64,000 bases of DNA, taken from positions 186,001 through 250,000 of the forward strand of contig JAHBSZ010000003.1 in assembly GCA_019638845.1 (NCBI GenBank). The letters run 5' to 3'. Source of the DNA: Salinibacterium sp. (GTDB lineage Bacteria > Actinomycetota > Actinomycetes > Actinomycetales > Microbacteriaceae). This document shows, one piece after another, positions 1 through 9,731 of the stretch (position 1 is its first letter; each line of letters begins with the position of its first letter). The notes below the pieces were generated by a model. It saw only the letters and a list, made by a program, of their open reading frames with translations. It did no database searches and was not told where the DNA came from. A program made the translations under genes and the position numbers.

Positions 1-701
1 AACCGACGAAGTTCCGTGAAGGATACGACCAGGACGAGGTTGATGACTTCCTCGACGAGGTAGTCGTGGAATTGCGTCGGCTTAACCAGGAGAACGAAGA
101 GCTGCGTCAGCGTCTCGTCGCGAGCGACGGTCGTATCAGCGAACTCCAGCGTTCCAACGCGGCCCAGCCTCAGCAGCCGACCTACGCTCAGCAGCCCGAG
201 CCGATCGCAGCTCCCGCCCCCGCGCCTGCCTATGCCGCAGCCGGTGCCGCCGTTGATGCGAATCCCATGGACCCGGGCAACACGAACAATCTCCTCCAAC
301 TGGCGCGCCGTCTCCATGAGGAGCACGTCCGCGAGGGTGTCGAGAAGCGAGACGCACTCATTGCCGAGGGTCACGCAACTGCGGCTCGCGTCGTGGCCGA
401 AGCTGAGACGCGTCAGCGTTCGCAGCTCGGTTCGCTTGACCAAGAGCGCCAGCAGCTCGAACACCGCATCGAGGAGCTTCGTAACTTCGAGCGCGAGTAC
501 CGCCAGAAGCTCAAGGGATACATCGAGGGCCAGTTGCGCGAGCTCGATTCGGCTAACGTCCTGACGTCCGCGCCTGCCGCGCAAGCGGCTTCAGCTGCGC
601 CTGCCGTGCAGCAGTTCGATGCGCAACCTCAGCAGTTCGATGCGCAACCTCAGCAGTACGCGGCACCGCCCGCTAGCTACCCCGGTTTTGCCGGAAACTG
701 A
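1..701 (+). CDS. divIVA: DivIVA/Wag31 polar growth protein, 5' end outside the window
   Basis: The frame is open from base 3, so the start lies upstream of the window. The first visible residues, REGYDQDEVDDFLDEVV, match the end of the conserved N-terminal membrane-curvature domain of DivIVA. A coiled coil follows (LRRLNQENEELRQRL), then an Ala/Pro/Gln-rich linker, a second long charged coiled coil, and a Gln/Pro-rich tail with two copies of QQFDAQP. In actinobacteria DivIVA gathers at cell poles and recruits the cell-wall elongation machinery. An ATG/GTG further in, such as base 66, is not the true start because homology continues upstream. A hairpin follows the stop. Confidence 0.93.
   Translation, partial: PTKFREGYDQDEVDDFLDEVVVELRRLNQENEELRQRLVASDGRISELQRSNAAQPQQPTYAQQPEPIAAPAPAPAYAAAGAAVDANPMDPGNTNNLLQLARRLHEEHVREGVEKRDALIAEGHATAARVVAEAETRQRSQLGSLDQERQQLEHRIEELRNFEREYRQKLKGYIEGQLRELDSANVLTSAPAAQAASAAPAVQQFDAQPQQFDAQPQQYAAPPASYPGFAGN
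609..650 (+). repeat. 21-bp tandem repeat in the divIVA 3' end
   Basis: Two perfect 21-bp copies (609-629 and 630-650) are followed by a partial third. Each encodes QQFDAQP in the disordered C-terminal tail. The copies are identical at DNA level, which suggests recent slippage, and copy number may vary between strains. Confidence 0.85.
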
Positions 702-709
702 CCACGAGC

Positions 710-763
710 CGACGACCGGTAGACGTGGGGGCCGCACAGCGGACCTCGCCCTACCGGTCGTCG
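710..763 (+). terminator. Hairpin after divIVA, probable terminator
   Basis: Perfect 13-bp arms at 710-722 and 751-763 enclose a 28-base loop that holds a small CCGC-ACA-GCGG hairpin. The stem begins 9 bases after the divIVA stop and is followed by a moderately T-rich stretch. A transcript end between divIVA and the pseudouridine synthase is inferred. Confidence 0.55.
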
Positions 764-803
764 TCGTTGTGCCCCTAGCCGACCGAGACGCGATCTTTGC
801 CTG

Positions 804-1724
804 ATGGAGTCTCGAAGTCTGTTTGTCCCGGAAGGGCTCGCTGGTGAGCGAGTCGATTCAGCAATTGCGAAACTCCTCGGCTTCTCTCGTACCTTCGCGG
901 CCGATGTCGTAGAGGGTGGCGGAGTTACGCTCGATGGCAAGACACTGTCGAAGTCCGACCGACTCCCTGCTGGCGGCTGGCTTGAGGTGTCCTGGGTTTC
1001 GAAGACGGAACCCAGCATCGTCCCCGTCGTGCTGGCGGATCTCGGCATCGCCTACGACGACGACGACATCGTCGTCGTTGACAAGCCGCCGGGCGTTGCC
1101 GCCCATCCGTCGATCGGATGGGATGGACCGACAGTTCTTGGCGCTCTCGCCGGAGCAGGATTCTGGGTAGCGACGTCGGGAGCCGCGGAGCGCGCAGGTA
1201 TTGTTCACCGCCTCGACGTTGGCACGAGTGGACTCATGGTCGTGGCCAAGACCGAAACCGCATACACGGCTCTCAAACGAGCCTTTCACGACCGTGAGGT
1301 CGACAAGATCTACCACGCGGTTGTTCAGGGTCATCCGGACCCACTCGCCGGAACCATTGACGCACCCATCGGCCGACACCCGGGGGCGAGCTGGAAGTTC
1401 GCGATCACCTCGGAGGGCAAAGCGAGTGTCACGCATTACGAGACTCTCGAGGCGTTCCCGTCGGCAGCGCTGCTGGAGATTCAGCTCGAGACGGGGCGCA
1501 CACACCAAATCCGGGTGCACATGGCGGCGCAGCGACATCCGTGTGTCGGGGATGCGATGTACGGGGCCGATCCGACGATCTCGGCTCGTCTCGGGCTGAG
1601 CAGGCAATGGCTGCATGCCCGGCGACTGGGGTTTGAGCATCCGGCGACGAGGGAACGCGTGCAGTTTGAGAGTCCCTACCCGGCAGACCTTCAACACGCG
1701 CTTGAGGTGCTTCGAGGCGACTAG
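804..1724 (+). CDS. RluA-family 23S rRNA pseudouridine synthase
   Basis: A 306-residue RluA/RluD-type enzyme that isomerises uridine to pseudouridine in rRNA. Residues about 10-75 form the S4 RNA-binding domain. The catalytic domain carries the family motif [15 protein letters not shown], with the nucleophilic aspartate at residue 138, and the later RTHQIRVH motif. The length is normal for the family. The ATG start directly follows the intergenic region after divIVA. In many actinobacteria lspA sits between divIVA and this gene; here there are only about 100 bases. The exact target uridines cannot be read from the sequence. Confidence 0.93.
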   Translation: MESRSLFVPEGLAGERVDSAIAKLLGFSRTFAADVVEGGGVTLDGKTLSKSDRLPAGGWLEVSWVSKTEPSIVPVVLADLGIAYDDDDIVVVDKPPGVAAHPSIGWDGPTVLGALAGAGFWVATSGAAERAGIVHRLDVGTSGLMVVAKTETAYTALKRAFHDREVDKIYHAVVQGHPDPLAGTIDAPIGRHPGASWKFAITSEGKASVTHYETLEAFPSAALLEIQLETGRTHQIRVHMAAQRHPCVGDAMYGADPTISARLGLSRQWLHARRLGFEHPATRERVQFESPYPADLQHALEVLRGD

Positions 1725-1798
1725 CGCGCGTTGGCAAGAGCCGCGCCGGGGGTCGGGTTTAGGGTTGAGGAACCCCCTCGAGCTAGTGAAGAGACCCC

Positions 1799-4700
1799 GT
1801 GGCATCCAGCGACTCATTCGTGCACCTCCATGTGCATAGCGAGTACTCGATGCTCGATGGCGCCGCGCGAGTCGGACCGCTCATGGAGGCGGTGGCGGAA
1901 CAGGGAATGCCCGCGATAGCCGTGACCGACCATGGCAACATGTTCGGCGCCTACGACTTTTGGAAACAGGCAACGGCCAACGGTGTCAAACCGATTATCG
2001 GAACCGAGGCGTACATCACCCCAGGCACGGCCCGAGGCGACAAGACGCGGGTGCGTTGGGGGAACAGCTCACAGTCCGGTGATGACGTTGGTGGTTCTGG
2101 TGCCTACACGCACATGACCCTTCTCTCGCAGAACAACGAGGGGATGCACAACCTCTTCAAACTCTCGTCGCTTGCATCGATCGAGGGCTTCTACTTCAAG
2201 CCCCGGATGGATCGCGAACTGCTCAGCAGATACGCGAAGGGGATCATCGCCACCACCGGGTGCGTCGGCGGCGAGGTGCAGACCCGTCTCCGACTCGGGC
2301 AATACGCGGAGGCTCGGCAGGCCGCAGCCGACTACCAAGACATCTTCGGCAAAGAGAACTTCTTTGCCGAAATCATGGACCACGGCATCGACATCGAGAA
2401 GCGCACGATGCAAGACCTCCTGCGTCTCGCGAAGGAGCTCGGCCTCCCGTTGTTGGCCACGAATGATCTGCACTACACACACGCACACGATGCGACAGCC
2501 CACGCGGCGCTGTTGTGCGTGCAATCGGCGTCGACGCTCGACGACCCCAATCGCTTCAAGTTCGACTCCAACGAGTTCTACCTCAAGAGCGCGGCGCAAA
2601 TGCGGTCGATGTTCGCGGACTACCCCGAGGCCTGTGACAATACGCTTCTCATCGCCGAACGGTGTGAGGTCAGCTTCGAGCACCGTGATCTCATGCCGCG
2701 CTTCCCGGTTCCCGACGGTGAGACCGAAGCGAGCTGGTTCGAGAAAGAAGTCGACGCGGGAATGTTGCGCCGCTTCCACAACAGTCCGTCTGAGGCCCAC
2801 CTCGCTCAGGCTCGCTACGAGGTCGACGTCATCAAGCAGATGGGCTTTCCCGGCTACTTCTTGGTCGTCGCTGATTTCATTGCGTGGGCCAAGAGCCAGG
2901 GCATCCGAGTCGGTCCCGGCCGTGGTTCGGCGGCTGGCTCGATGGCGTCGTATGCCATGGGCATCACCGAGCTCGATCCCATCGCGCACGGGTTGATCTT
3001 CGAGCGATTCCTCAACCCCGAGCGCGTGTCGATGCCCGATGTGGATGTCGACTTCGACGACCGGCGACGCCCAGAGGTCATCCGGTATGTCACCGAAAAA
3101 TACGGTGACGATCGGGTCGCTCAGATCGTCACCTACGGCACGATCAAGGCAAAGCAGGCGCTCAAGGACTCCTCCCGCGTGCTGGGCATGCCGTACTCAG
3201 TGGGCGAGAAGCTCACCAAGGCGATGCCGCCCGCAATCATGGGCAAGGACATATCGCTCGGCGATGTCACCGATAAGGCTTCTGAACGCTACAAAGAGGC
3301 TGCCGATCTTCGAGGCATCATCGAGACCGACGCCGATGCGGCGAAGGTGTTCGAAACTGCCCTCGGAATCGAAAACCTCAAGCGGCAATGGGGCGTTCAC
3401 GCGGCAGGCGTGATCATGTCGGCCGAGCCGCTCCTCGATGTGCTGCCGATCATGAAGCGCGAAGATGATGGCGCCATCATCACTCAGTTCGACCAGCCAC
3501 CGCTCGAGTCCTTGGGCCTCATCAAGATGGACTTCCTCGGCCTGCGCAACCTCACCATTATCGAAGATGCGTTGCGGATGATCGAAGCGAATACCGGGAC
3601 CCGCCTCGTCATCGAAGACCTTGACCTCGACGCAGATCAACCGACCTACGACCTCTTGGCGCGCGGGGACACGCTCGGCGTATTCCAGCTCGATGGCGGG
3701 GCGATGCGTGCGTTGCTCAAGCAACTCAAGCCGACGAACTTCGAAGACATCTCGGCAGTGATCGCGCTCTACCGTCCCGGGCCCATGGGCATGAATTCGC
3801 ACACGAACTATGCCTTGCGTAAGAACGGACTGCAGCAGATCGAGGCGATCCACAAAGAGCTCGAGGAGCCACTACGCGAGATTCTGGGCACGACTTTCGG
3901 CCTCATCGTGTACCAAGAGCAGGTGATGTCCGTGGCCCAGAAGGTCGCCGGATTCTCGCTCGGCCAAGCCGATGTGCTGCGTCGTGCCATGGGCAAGAAG
4001 AAGAAGTCAGAGCTCGACAAACAGTTCGAGGATTTCGAGAGCGGCATGCTCGGCAACGGGTACAGCAAAGACGCGGTGAAGGTGTTGTGGGACACGTTGA
4101 TGCCGTTCGCCGACTACGCCTTCAACAAGGCCCACAGCGCCGGTTACGGCGTGCTGAGCTACTGGACGGCCTATCTCAAGGCGAACCACCCCGCCGAATA
4201 CATGGCAGCACTTCTCACCAGCGTGGGCGATTCCAAGGACAAGCTCGGGATGTACTTGAGCGAGTGCCGCCGCATGGGCATCAAGGTGCTCGCCCCCGAT
4301 GTCAACGAATCGAGTGTCGATTTCACTGCAGTGCCCTCGGAGGGCACCCGTGGCGATGTCAGGTTTGGTCTCGGTGCGGTACGAAATGTCGGTTACAACG
4401 TCGTTGAGGCAATATCGCGGGCGCGTGCGGAGAAGGGCAGGTTTACGTCATTTCATGACTTCCTGCGCAAGGTTCCGTTGCAGGTCGCGAACAAACGCAC
4501 TGTCGAGTCACTGATCAAAGCGGGCGCATTCGATTCGCTCGGGGCCACCCGTCGTTCTCTCATCGAGATCCATGAGGGTGCCGTCGATGGCGCAGCATCG
4601 GAGAAGCGCGCTGAGGCCAACGGTCAGGTCGGATTCGACTTCGACAGCCTGTGGGATGAACCTGACGCGAATGAGCAAGTTCCAGACAGACCGGAGTGGG

Positions 4701-5332
4701 CAAAACGCGACAAGCTCGCCTTTGAGCGGGAAATGCTGGGGCTCTATGTCTCGGATCATCCGCTTGCCGGACTCGAGATGCAGCTCGCGAAACACCAGAC
4801 CGCGTCGATTACGGAGATTCTCGGCGGCGACATCGCGGGTGATGGCGAGCATGTGACGATCGCGGGGCTGGTGACGAGTGTGCAACACCGCGTCGCGCGC
4901 AACAGCGGGAACCAGTACGGCATCGTTACGGTCGAAGACTTCGCGGGCGAGATGAGTGTCATGTTCCTGGGCAAGACCTACCAGGAATTCTCGCCAGCAT
5001 TGACGAACGACGCGATCGTGGTCGTCCGGGGCCGCGTCAGCGTGCGCGACGATGGCATGAACCTGCATGCGGTGAGCATGTTCACGCCGGACGTCGGGCC
5101 CGGACTGGGAACCGGTCCGCTCGTGATCCATGTGCAAGAACTGCGTGCGACGACCGAGATCGTCGGTGCCCTCAACGATGTGCTCATCCGTCACGCGGGG
5201 GACAACGAAGTGCGTCTCAAACTCATCAAGGGCCCGACTGCGCGCGTGTTCGAGATCCCCTATCCGGTGACCGTGTCCGCCGATCTTTATGGTGAACTGA
5301 AGACGTTGCTCGGGCCAAACTGCCTCGGTTAG
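1799..5332 (+). CDS. dnaE: DNA polymerase III alpha subunit (DnaE1)
   Basis: The replicative polymerase subunit, 1177 residues, with a GTG start. The N-terminal PHP domain (about 1-280) begins with the metal-binding HLHVHSEYSMLDG motif, so it may keep proofreading activity as in other actinobacterial DnaE1 proteins. The palm carries PDVDVDFDD, with catalytic aspartates D416 and D418, and D578 in KMDFLGL. The C-terminal OB-fold region, about residues 1010-1090, starts near HVTIAGLVTSVQ. Length and domain order are normal. Its end overlaps the convergent flavin reductase-like gene by 4 bases. It is the DnaE1 form: no imuA' or imuB neighbours suggest the mutagenic DnaE2. Confidence 0.97.
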   Translation: MASSDSFVHLHVHSEYSMLDGAARVGPLMEAVAEQGMPAIAVTDHGNMFGAYDFWKQATANGVKPIIGTEAYITPGTARGDKTRVRWGNSSQSGDDVGGSGAYTHMTLLSQNNEGMHNLFKLSSLASIEGFYFKPRMDRELLSRYAKGIIATTGCVGGEVQTRLRLGQYAEARQAAADYQDIFGKENFFAEIMDHGIDIEKRTMQDLLRLAKELGLPLLATNDLHYTHAHDATAHAALLCVQSASTLDDPNRFKFDSNEFYLKSAAQMRSMFADYPEACDNTLLIAERCEVSFEHRDLMPRFPVPDGETEASWFEKEVDAGMLRRFHNSPSEAHLAQARYEVDVIKQMGFPGYFLVVADFIAWAKSQGIRVGPGRGSAAGSMASYAMGITELDPIAHGLIFERFLNPERVSMPDVDVDFDDRRRPEVIRYVTEKYGDDRVAQIVTYGTIKAKQALKDSSRVLGMPYSVGEKLTKAMPPAIMGKDISLGDVTDKASERYKEAADLRGIIETDADAAKVFETALGIENLKRQWGVHAAGVIMSAEPLLDVLPIMKREDDGAIITQFDQPPLESLGLIKMDFLGLRNLTIIEDALRMIEANTGTRLVIEDLDLDADQPTYDLLARGDTLGVFQLDGGAMRALLKQLKPTNFEDISAVIALYRPGPMGMNSHTNYALRKNGLQQIEAIHKELEEPLREILGTTFGLIVYQEQVMSVAQKVAGFSLGQADVLRRAMGKKKKSELDKQFEDFESGMLGNGYSKDAVKVLWDTLMPFADYAFNKAHSAGYGVLSYWTAYLKANHPAEYMAALLTSVGDSKDKLGMYLSECRRMGIKVLAPDVNESSVDFTAVPSEGTRGDVRFGLGAVRNVGYNVVEAISRARAEKGRFTSFHDFLRKVPLQVANKRTVESLIKAGAFDSLGATRRSLIEIHEGAVDGAASEKRAEANGQVGFDFDSLWDEPDANEQVPDRPEWAKRDKLAFEREMLGLYVSDHPLAGLEMQLAKHQTASITEILGGDIAGDGEHVTIAGLVTSVQHRVARNSGNQYGIVTVEDFAGEMSVMFLGKTYQEFSPALTNDAIVVVRGRVSVRDDGMNLHAVSMFTPDVGPGLGTGPLVIHVQELRATTEIVGALNDVLIRHAGDNEVRLKLIKGPTARVFEIPYPVTVSADLYGELKTLLGPNCLG

Positions 5333-5844
5333 GCAGTTTCGCCGGGCTTGAAGTACCGGCGTTCGTGGTACAGGAGTGCGTCGTCCTCGTCACCGAGTGA
5401 ACCGTCTTCGACCTCCACGACCACAACGGCGCTGTTGTGCACGGGGAACACCTCGACGATGCGCCCGAGCATCCACGCGGTGACATCATCAAGGATTGGC
5501 ACGCCGTGCGGTCCGGGCTTCCAGTGGTCGCCCACGAAGCGAAGATCGTGGTCGGCTGCCATCCGCTGTGCCTGATGGCGACTACGCGGGCCGAGCATAT
5601 GGATTGCCACATAGTTGCCGTCGGTCATGGCCGGCCAACTGCTGGAGACCTGAGCCATATTGAACGTCGCCAGGGGCGGGACCGCTGACAACGACGCAAG
5701 CGACGTCGCGGTGAAACCTGCCGGGCGCCCGTCTGGCATGAGCGTGGTCACGATGGCCACGCCAGCGGCATGGCGTCGGAACGCGCGCTTGAAGGCGTCG
5801 AGTCCATCGACGGGGAGGTCTGCGGTTTCAGCGGTATCGCTCAT
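5329..5844 (-). CDS. Flavin reductase-like FMN-binding protein
   Basis: A 171-residue single-domain protein of the flavin reductase-like split-barrel family. The motif GFTATSLASLS is the FMN phosphate-binding strand typical of the family, and the later HMLG and KPGPHGVPILDD segments also fit. Members reduce FMN or FAD with NAD(P)H to supply two-component monooxygenases, but no monooxygenase component is next to it and the partner is unknown. It converges on dnaE (4-base overlap) and is divergent from hisD with about 70 bases between the starts. Confidence 0.85.
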   Translation of the reverse strand: MSDTAETADLPVDGLDAFKRAFRRHAAGVAIVTTLMPDGRPAGFTATSLASLSAVPPLATFNMAQVSSSWPAMTDGNYVAIHMLGPRSRHQAQRMAADHDLRFVGDHWKPGPHGVPILDDVTAWMLGRIVEVFPVHNSAVVVVEVEDGSLGDEDDALLYHERRYFKPGETA

Positions 5845-5912
5845 ACGTGCGTATCAATCATGACGGTCACAACGATATTCCCCCGAGGCGGGGCAACTAG
5901 CATGGTCAGGCC

Positions 5913-7229
5913 ATGATGCACACGATTGATCTGCGTGACCGCCAGTCCACCCGCACCGAGCTCGCACAGCTCGTGCCCCGTGCAATGACGGATGTCGCTG
6001 CCGCCTCCGCCATTGCGGCGGAGCTTATCGCCGACGTCCGGGAGCGCGGCGAGCTCGCGCTGCTCGACCAGGCAGAGCGCTTGGACGGCGTGCGTCCCGC
6101 ACGGATCCGGATCCACGCCGACGAGATCGCCCAGGCGGTACGCGCGCTTGACGCTGGCGTGCGGGAGGCGCTCGAGGAAGCGATATCGCGAGTTCGAGCA
6201 GCGACCAAGGCGCAAGTTCCGGCCAGCACCATCACCACCCTCGGCCCGGGCGCACACGTGATCCAGCGCTGGACACCGGTGAGCAGGGTGGGGTTCTACG
6301 TGCCCGGTGGCAAGGCCGTCTACCCGTCGAGCGTGGTCATGAACGTGGTCCCGGCGCAGGTCGCCGGCGTGACATCCGTGGCACTGGCATCGCCCGCCCA
6401 GAAGTGGTTCGGGGGAGCCGTGCACCCCACGATCCTCGGTGCGGCTGGTTTGCTGGGCGTGGATGAGGTTTACGCAATGGGTGGGGCCGGAGCCATCGGG
6501 GCGCTCGCCTACGGAGTCGGAACGCTTGGGCTCGATCCGGTGGAGATCATCACCGGACCGGGGAACGTCTACGTGGCCGCAGCAAAACGACTCGTGCGAG
6601 GCGTTGCCGGAATCGACTCAGAGGCGGGGCCCACCGAGATCCTCGTGATCGCGGATGCCACGGCCGACCCCTACCTCGTCGCCGCCGACCTCGTGTCGCA
6701 GGCCGAGCACGATGAGCTCGCCGCTGCCGTGCTCGTCACCGACTCGCCAGAGCTTGCGGATGCAGTAATGCGGCGCGTCGGCCAACTCGCCGCTACCGCC
6801 CGTCACAGCGAGCGGGTGCTCACATCGCTGTCTGGCCAGCAATCCGCAGTCGTCCTCGTCTCGGACATGGTCGCGGCCGCAGCCTTCAGCAACGCCTACG
6901 GCCCCGAGCACCTTGAGATTCAGACGGCAGAACCCGGCGTCATCCTCGATCTGATCGACAGTGCGGGCGCGATATTTCTCGGGGCAGACTCGCCGGTGAG
7001 CCTCGGTGACTATCTCGCGGGCTCCAACCACGTCCTCCCCACTGGCGGTCAGTCGCGGTTTTCATCGGGATTGGGTGCCTACACGTTCCTACGACCGCAG
7101 CAGGTCATCAACTACGACCGGGCGGCGTTGGAGGCGGTGCGGGCCCAGATAGTGGCGCTCAGCACGGCTGAAGATCTCCCCGCCCACGGTGCTGCGGTGA
7201 CCGCGCGGTTCGAGACAGGCAATTCGTAG
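5913..7229 (+). CDS. hisD: Histidinol dehydrogenase
   Basis: Catalyses the last two oxidations of histidine biosynthesis, L-histidinol to L-histidine, with NAD+ and zinc. At 438 residues the length is standard. The NAD-site signature [14 protein letters not shown], the zinc-ligand segment SQAEHDELA, and the catalytic Glu-His of GPEHLEIQT are all visible. It starts ATGATG, so the second ATG (5916) is an equal alternative. Other his genes are not adjacent; nrdR follows after 26 bases and may be co-transcribed. Confidence 0.96.
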   Translation: MMHTIDLRDRQSTRTELAQLVPRAMTDVAAASAIAAELIADVRERGELALLDQAERLDGVRPARIRIHADEIAQAVRALDAGVREALEEAISRVRAATKAQVPASTITTLGPGAHVIQRWTPVSRVGFYVPGGKAVYPSSVVMNVVPAQVAGVTSVALASPAQKWFGGAVHPTILGAAGLLGVDEVYAMGGAGAIGALAYGVGTLGLDPVEIITGPGNVYVAAAKRLVRGVAGIDSEAGPTEILVIADATADPYLVAADLVSQAEHDELAAAVLVTDSPELADAVMRRVGQLAATARHSERVLTSLSGQQSAVVLVSDMVAAAAFSNAYGPEHLEIQTAEPGVILDLIDSAGAIFLGADSPVSLGDYLAGSNHVLPTGGQSRFSSGLGAYTFLRPQQVINYDRAALEAVRAQIVALSTAEDLPAHGAAVTARFETGNS

Positions 7230-7255
7230 GTTCGGCGGCGTACGCTTGGCGCATC

Positions 7256-7729
7256 ATGTTTTGCCCCTTCTGCAGGCACCCCGATAGCCGCGTCATCGAC
7301 TCCCGCACGAGCGACGACGGATTGTCCATCCGCCGTCGCCGTCAGTGCCCCGAATGCGGCCGCCGGTTTTCGACGACGGAGACCGCATCACTGAGCGTTA
7401 TCAAGCGCAACGGGGTGGTTGAACCGTTCAGCAGGGAGAAGATCGTCGCTGGTGTGCGGAAGGCCTGCCAGGGCCGTCCCGTTACCGACACCGATCTCGC
7501 GGTGCTCGCCCAGCGGGTCGAGGAGGCAATCCGCGCCACGGGTGCGGCACAGGTCGAGGCCAATGACATCGGTCTGGCCATCCTTACCCCGCTGCGTGAG
7601 CTCGATGAGGTCGCCTACTTGCGATTCGCCAGTGTGTATCAAGGCTTCGATTCGCTCGAGGACTTCGAGGCGGCAATCAGTCTCTTGCGCGTCGACCACG
7701 AGCACAGTGTCGACAAGACTCAGACGTAG
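7256..7729 (+). CDS. nrdR: Transcriptional repressor NrdR
   Basis: A 157-residue repressor of ribonucleotide reductase genes. The N-terminal zinc ribbon uses C3, C6, C31 and C34 (CPFC and CPEC pairs). The ATP-cone domain follows, with [16 protein letters not shown] and a family-typical C-terminus ([15 protein letters not shown]). ATP or dATP binding to the cone controls DNA binding. No nrd genes lie in this window. The stop codon lies inside the first copy of a 17-bp tandem duplication. Confidence 0.96.
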   Translation: MFCPFCRHPDSRVIDSRTSDDGLSIRRRRQCPECGRRFSTTETASLSVIKRNGVVEPFSREKIVAGVRKACQGRPVTDTDLAVLAQRVEEAIRATGAAQVEANDIGLAILTPLRELDEVAYLRFASVYQGFDSLEDFEAAISLLRVDHEHSVDKTQT

Positions 7730-7749
7730 ACCAGACTCAGACGTAGACC
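7716..7749 (+). repeat. 17-bp tandem duplication over the nrdR stop
   Basis: Two perfect copies of a 17-base unit, agactcagacgtagacc, lie at 7716-7732 and 7733-7749. The first contains the last nrdR codons and its TAG. The identity of the copies suggests recent duplication by slippage. Confidence 0.85.
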
Positions 7750-7781
7750 AGCTTCCGCGGCACGCGGGTGAAGGGAGAGTC

Positions 7782-8699
7782 ATGTCAGCGTTCCATCGCG
7801 ATCTGGTGAACGCCAAGTTCATCCCCAGGTTCAGCTTCGGCCCAGGTCTCACGTGGTTGGTGCGACGAGCGAAGCCTCGCGGCCGACGGGCTCCCGACGA
7901 CATGATCATCGAGGATGTCACTGTCGGAGGAGCGGTGCCGGTCTCGCTGAGAATGTATCGCCCGAAATCGCTCACTGGCATCGCCCCAGCACTGTTGTGG
8001 ATGCACGGTGGTGGCTTCCTCATCGGTAACCCAGAGCAGGACGAGGAATCGAGCATCGGCTTCGCACGCGACCTCGGCATCACTGTCGTCGCGCTGCGGT
8101 ATCGACTCGCGCCCGAGCACCGGGCTCCTGCGGCACTCGATGACGCCTATGCAGCACTCACGTGGGTCGTCGCCAACGCGAAGGCGCGCGGGATCGATGC
8201 CTCGAAGATCGCGATCGGGGGCGCGAGCGCTGGCGGCGGGCTCGCGGCGACTCTCGCGATTTACGCACACGACAAGGGAGATGTCACGCCCCTCTTCCAG
8301 CTTCTCGTGTATCCCATGCTCGACGACCGCACAGTGCTCCGTACCGATATGGACACTCGCAACGTGCGCATGTGGAGCCCGGGGAGCAATAGGTTCGCCT
8401 GGAGCGCGTACCTAGGACATGACCCGGGCGACCAGGAAACCTCGCCCTACGCGGCGGCGGCGCGGCGCGAGGATCTCACGGGTCTCCCGCCGGCGTGGAT
8501 CGGTGTGGGGACGCTCGACCTGTTCCACGACGAGGATCTCGAGTATGCCCGGCGCCTCGACGAGGCGGGCGTTCCCTGCGAGACCTATGTCGTGTCCGGG
8601 GCGTTCCACGGGTTTGACACAGCATTTCGTCATGCCGGTGTCTCTCAAGATTTCTGGAAGGAACAGAAGCGCGCTCTGCGTGCCGCGTTCGATGTCTAG
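7782..8699 (+). CDS. Alpha/beta hydrolase of the hormone-sensitive lipase type
   Basis: A 305-residue esterase or lipase-like enzyme. The oxyanion-hole motif HGGG starts at residue 75, and the nucleophile elbow GASAG gives Ser149. The acid residue is probably the Asp of GTLDLFHDED and the histidine that of GAFHGFD, completing the triad. ATG at 7782 was chosen because GGGAGAG lies just upstream and the homologous region begins soon after; the frame is open further upstream but overlaps nrdR. The substrate is unknown, with short-chain esters likely for the family. Confidence 0.9.
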   Translation: MSAFHRDLVNAKFIPRFSFGPGLTWLVRRAKPRGRRAPDDMIIEDVTVGGAVPVSLRMYRPKSLTGIAPALLWMHGGGFLIGNPEQDEESSIGFARDLGITVVALRYRLAPEHRAPAALDDAYAALTWVVANAKARGIDASKIAIGGASAGGGLAATLAIYAHDKGDVTPLFQLLVYPMLDDRTVLRTDMDTRNVRMWSPGSNRFAWSAYLGHDPGDQETSPYAAAARREDLTGLPPAWIGVGTLDLFHDEDLEYARRLDEAGVPCETYVVSGAFHGFDTAFRHAGVSQDFWKEQKRALRAAFDV

Positions 8700-8721
8700 C
8701 ACCCGGTAACCTTGGGGCGGC

Positions 8722-9729
8722 ATGTATCGCTTCATCTTCCGAGTCTTCTTCGCGCGAATGGATCCCGAGCGCGCGCACCACGTGGCGTTCGCCGTCATCC
8801 GTCGGCTTCCTGGGTTCTTTCGTGGATTCTTCAGGCCGGATGCCTCGCTGCGCGTGACGGCGCTCGGGCTCACCTTTGACTCGCCCTTCGGGATCGCGGC
8901 CGGGTTCGACAAGCAGGGAACGGGCATCCGCGGTCTGGGCATTCTCGGATTCGGACACGTGGAGGTGGGCACGATCACCGCGATCGCCCAGCCTGGCAAC
9001 GAGAAGCCGCGCCTGTTCAGGTTGATCCCGGACCGGGCAGTGATCAATCGGATGGGTTTCAACAATCGGGGCGCGGCGTCGACGGCCCTTGTGGTCGCGC
9101 GTGCGCGGGCCGCGCGACGCCGTCCCATCATCGGGATCAACATCGGCAAATCTCGCGTCGTCGACGTGGATGCCGCGATCGCCGACTATCTCGAAAGCAC
9201 TCGCATCGTGGCTCCGCTCGCGGACTACCTCGTCGTCAACGTGAGTTCGCCGAACACCCCGGGCCTGCGCGGGCTACAGGAACTCGACAAGCTCACGCCG
9301 CTGCTCACCTCGGTCAAGGCAGCAGCGGGACGCACACCGGTACTCGTCAAGATCGCTCCCGACCTCACCGACGACGAGGCCCGAAAGGTTGCCAAGCTCG
9401 CGGCGCGGCTCCTCGATGGAATCATCGCCACGAACACCACTCTCTCGCGCGCGAAGCTCGTAACTCCCGCCGCCGTGGTCGAGGCTGCCGGGGTCGGAGG
9501 GCTATCCGGCCCACCGGTGGCCGCTCGATCGCTCGAGTTGCTGAAACTGATCCGCGCTGAGGTACCCGCCGACTTCTGTGTGATCTCCGTGGGGGGAGTC
9601 GAAACCGCTGCCGACGTACGCGAGCGGCTCGCCTCAGGCGCAACGCTCGTGCAGGGTTACACGGCGTTCCTGTATCGCGGCCCGTTCTGGGGCCGCGAAA
9701 TCAATCGCGGCCTCCGAGCGGAATCCTGA
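8722..9729 (+). CDS. pyrD: Dihydroorotate dehydrogenase (quinone)
   Basis: The fourth step of pyrimidine biosynthesis, dihydroorotate to orotate with electrons passed to quinone. At 335 residues with the N-terminal extension typical of membrane-associated class 2 enzymes (YRFIFRVFFARMDPERAHH), it is not the cytosolic class 1. The motif NVSSPNTPGLRGLQ carries the catalytic serine region, and the C-terminal VGGVET and GYTAFLYRGP segments bind FMN phosphate. It ends 2 bases before the convergent ABC permease gene. Confidence 0.96.
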   Translation: MYRFIFRVFFARMDPERAHHVAFAVIRRLPGFFRGFFRPDASLRVTALGLTFDSPFGIAAGFDKQGTGIRGLGILGFGHVEVGTITAIAQPGNEKPRLFRLIPDRAVINRMGFNNRGAASTALVVARARAARRRPIIGINIGKSRVVDVDAAIADYLESTRIVAPLADYLVVNVSSPNTPGLRGLQELDKLTPLLTSVKAAAGRTPVLVKIAPDLTDDEARKVAKLAARLLDGIIATNTTLSRAKLVTPAAVVEAAGVGGLSGPPVAARSLELLKLIRAEVPADFCVISVGGVETAADVRERLASGATLVQGYTAFLYRGPFWGREINRGLRAES

Positions 9730-9731
9730 AC

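Noticed and set aside
1762..1775. Terminator between the pseudouridine synthase and dnaE genes
   Set aside because: Only a 5-bp stem with no T run; too weak to call.
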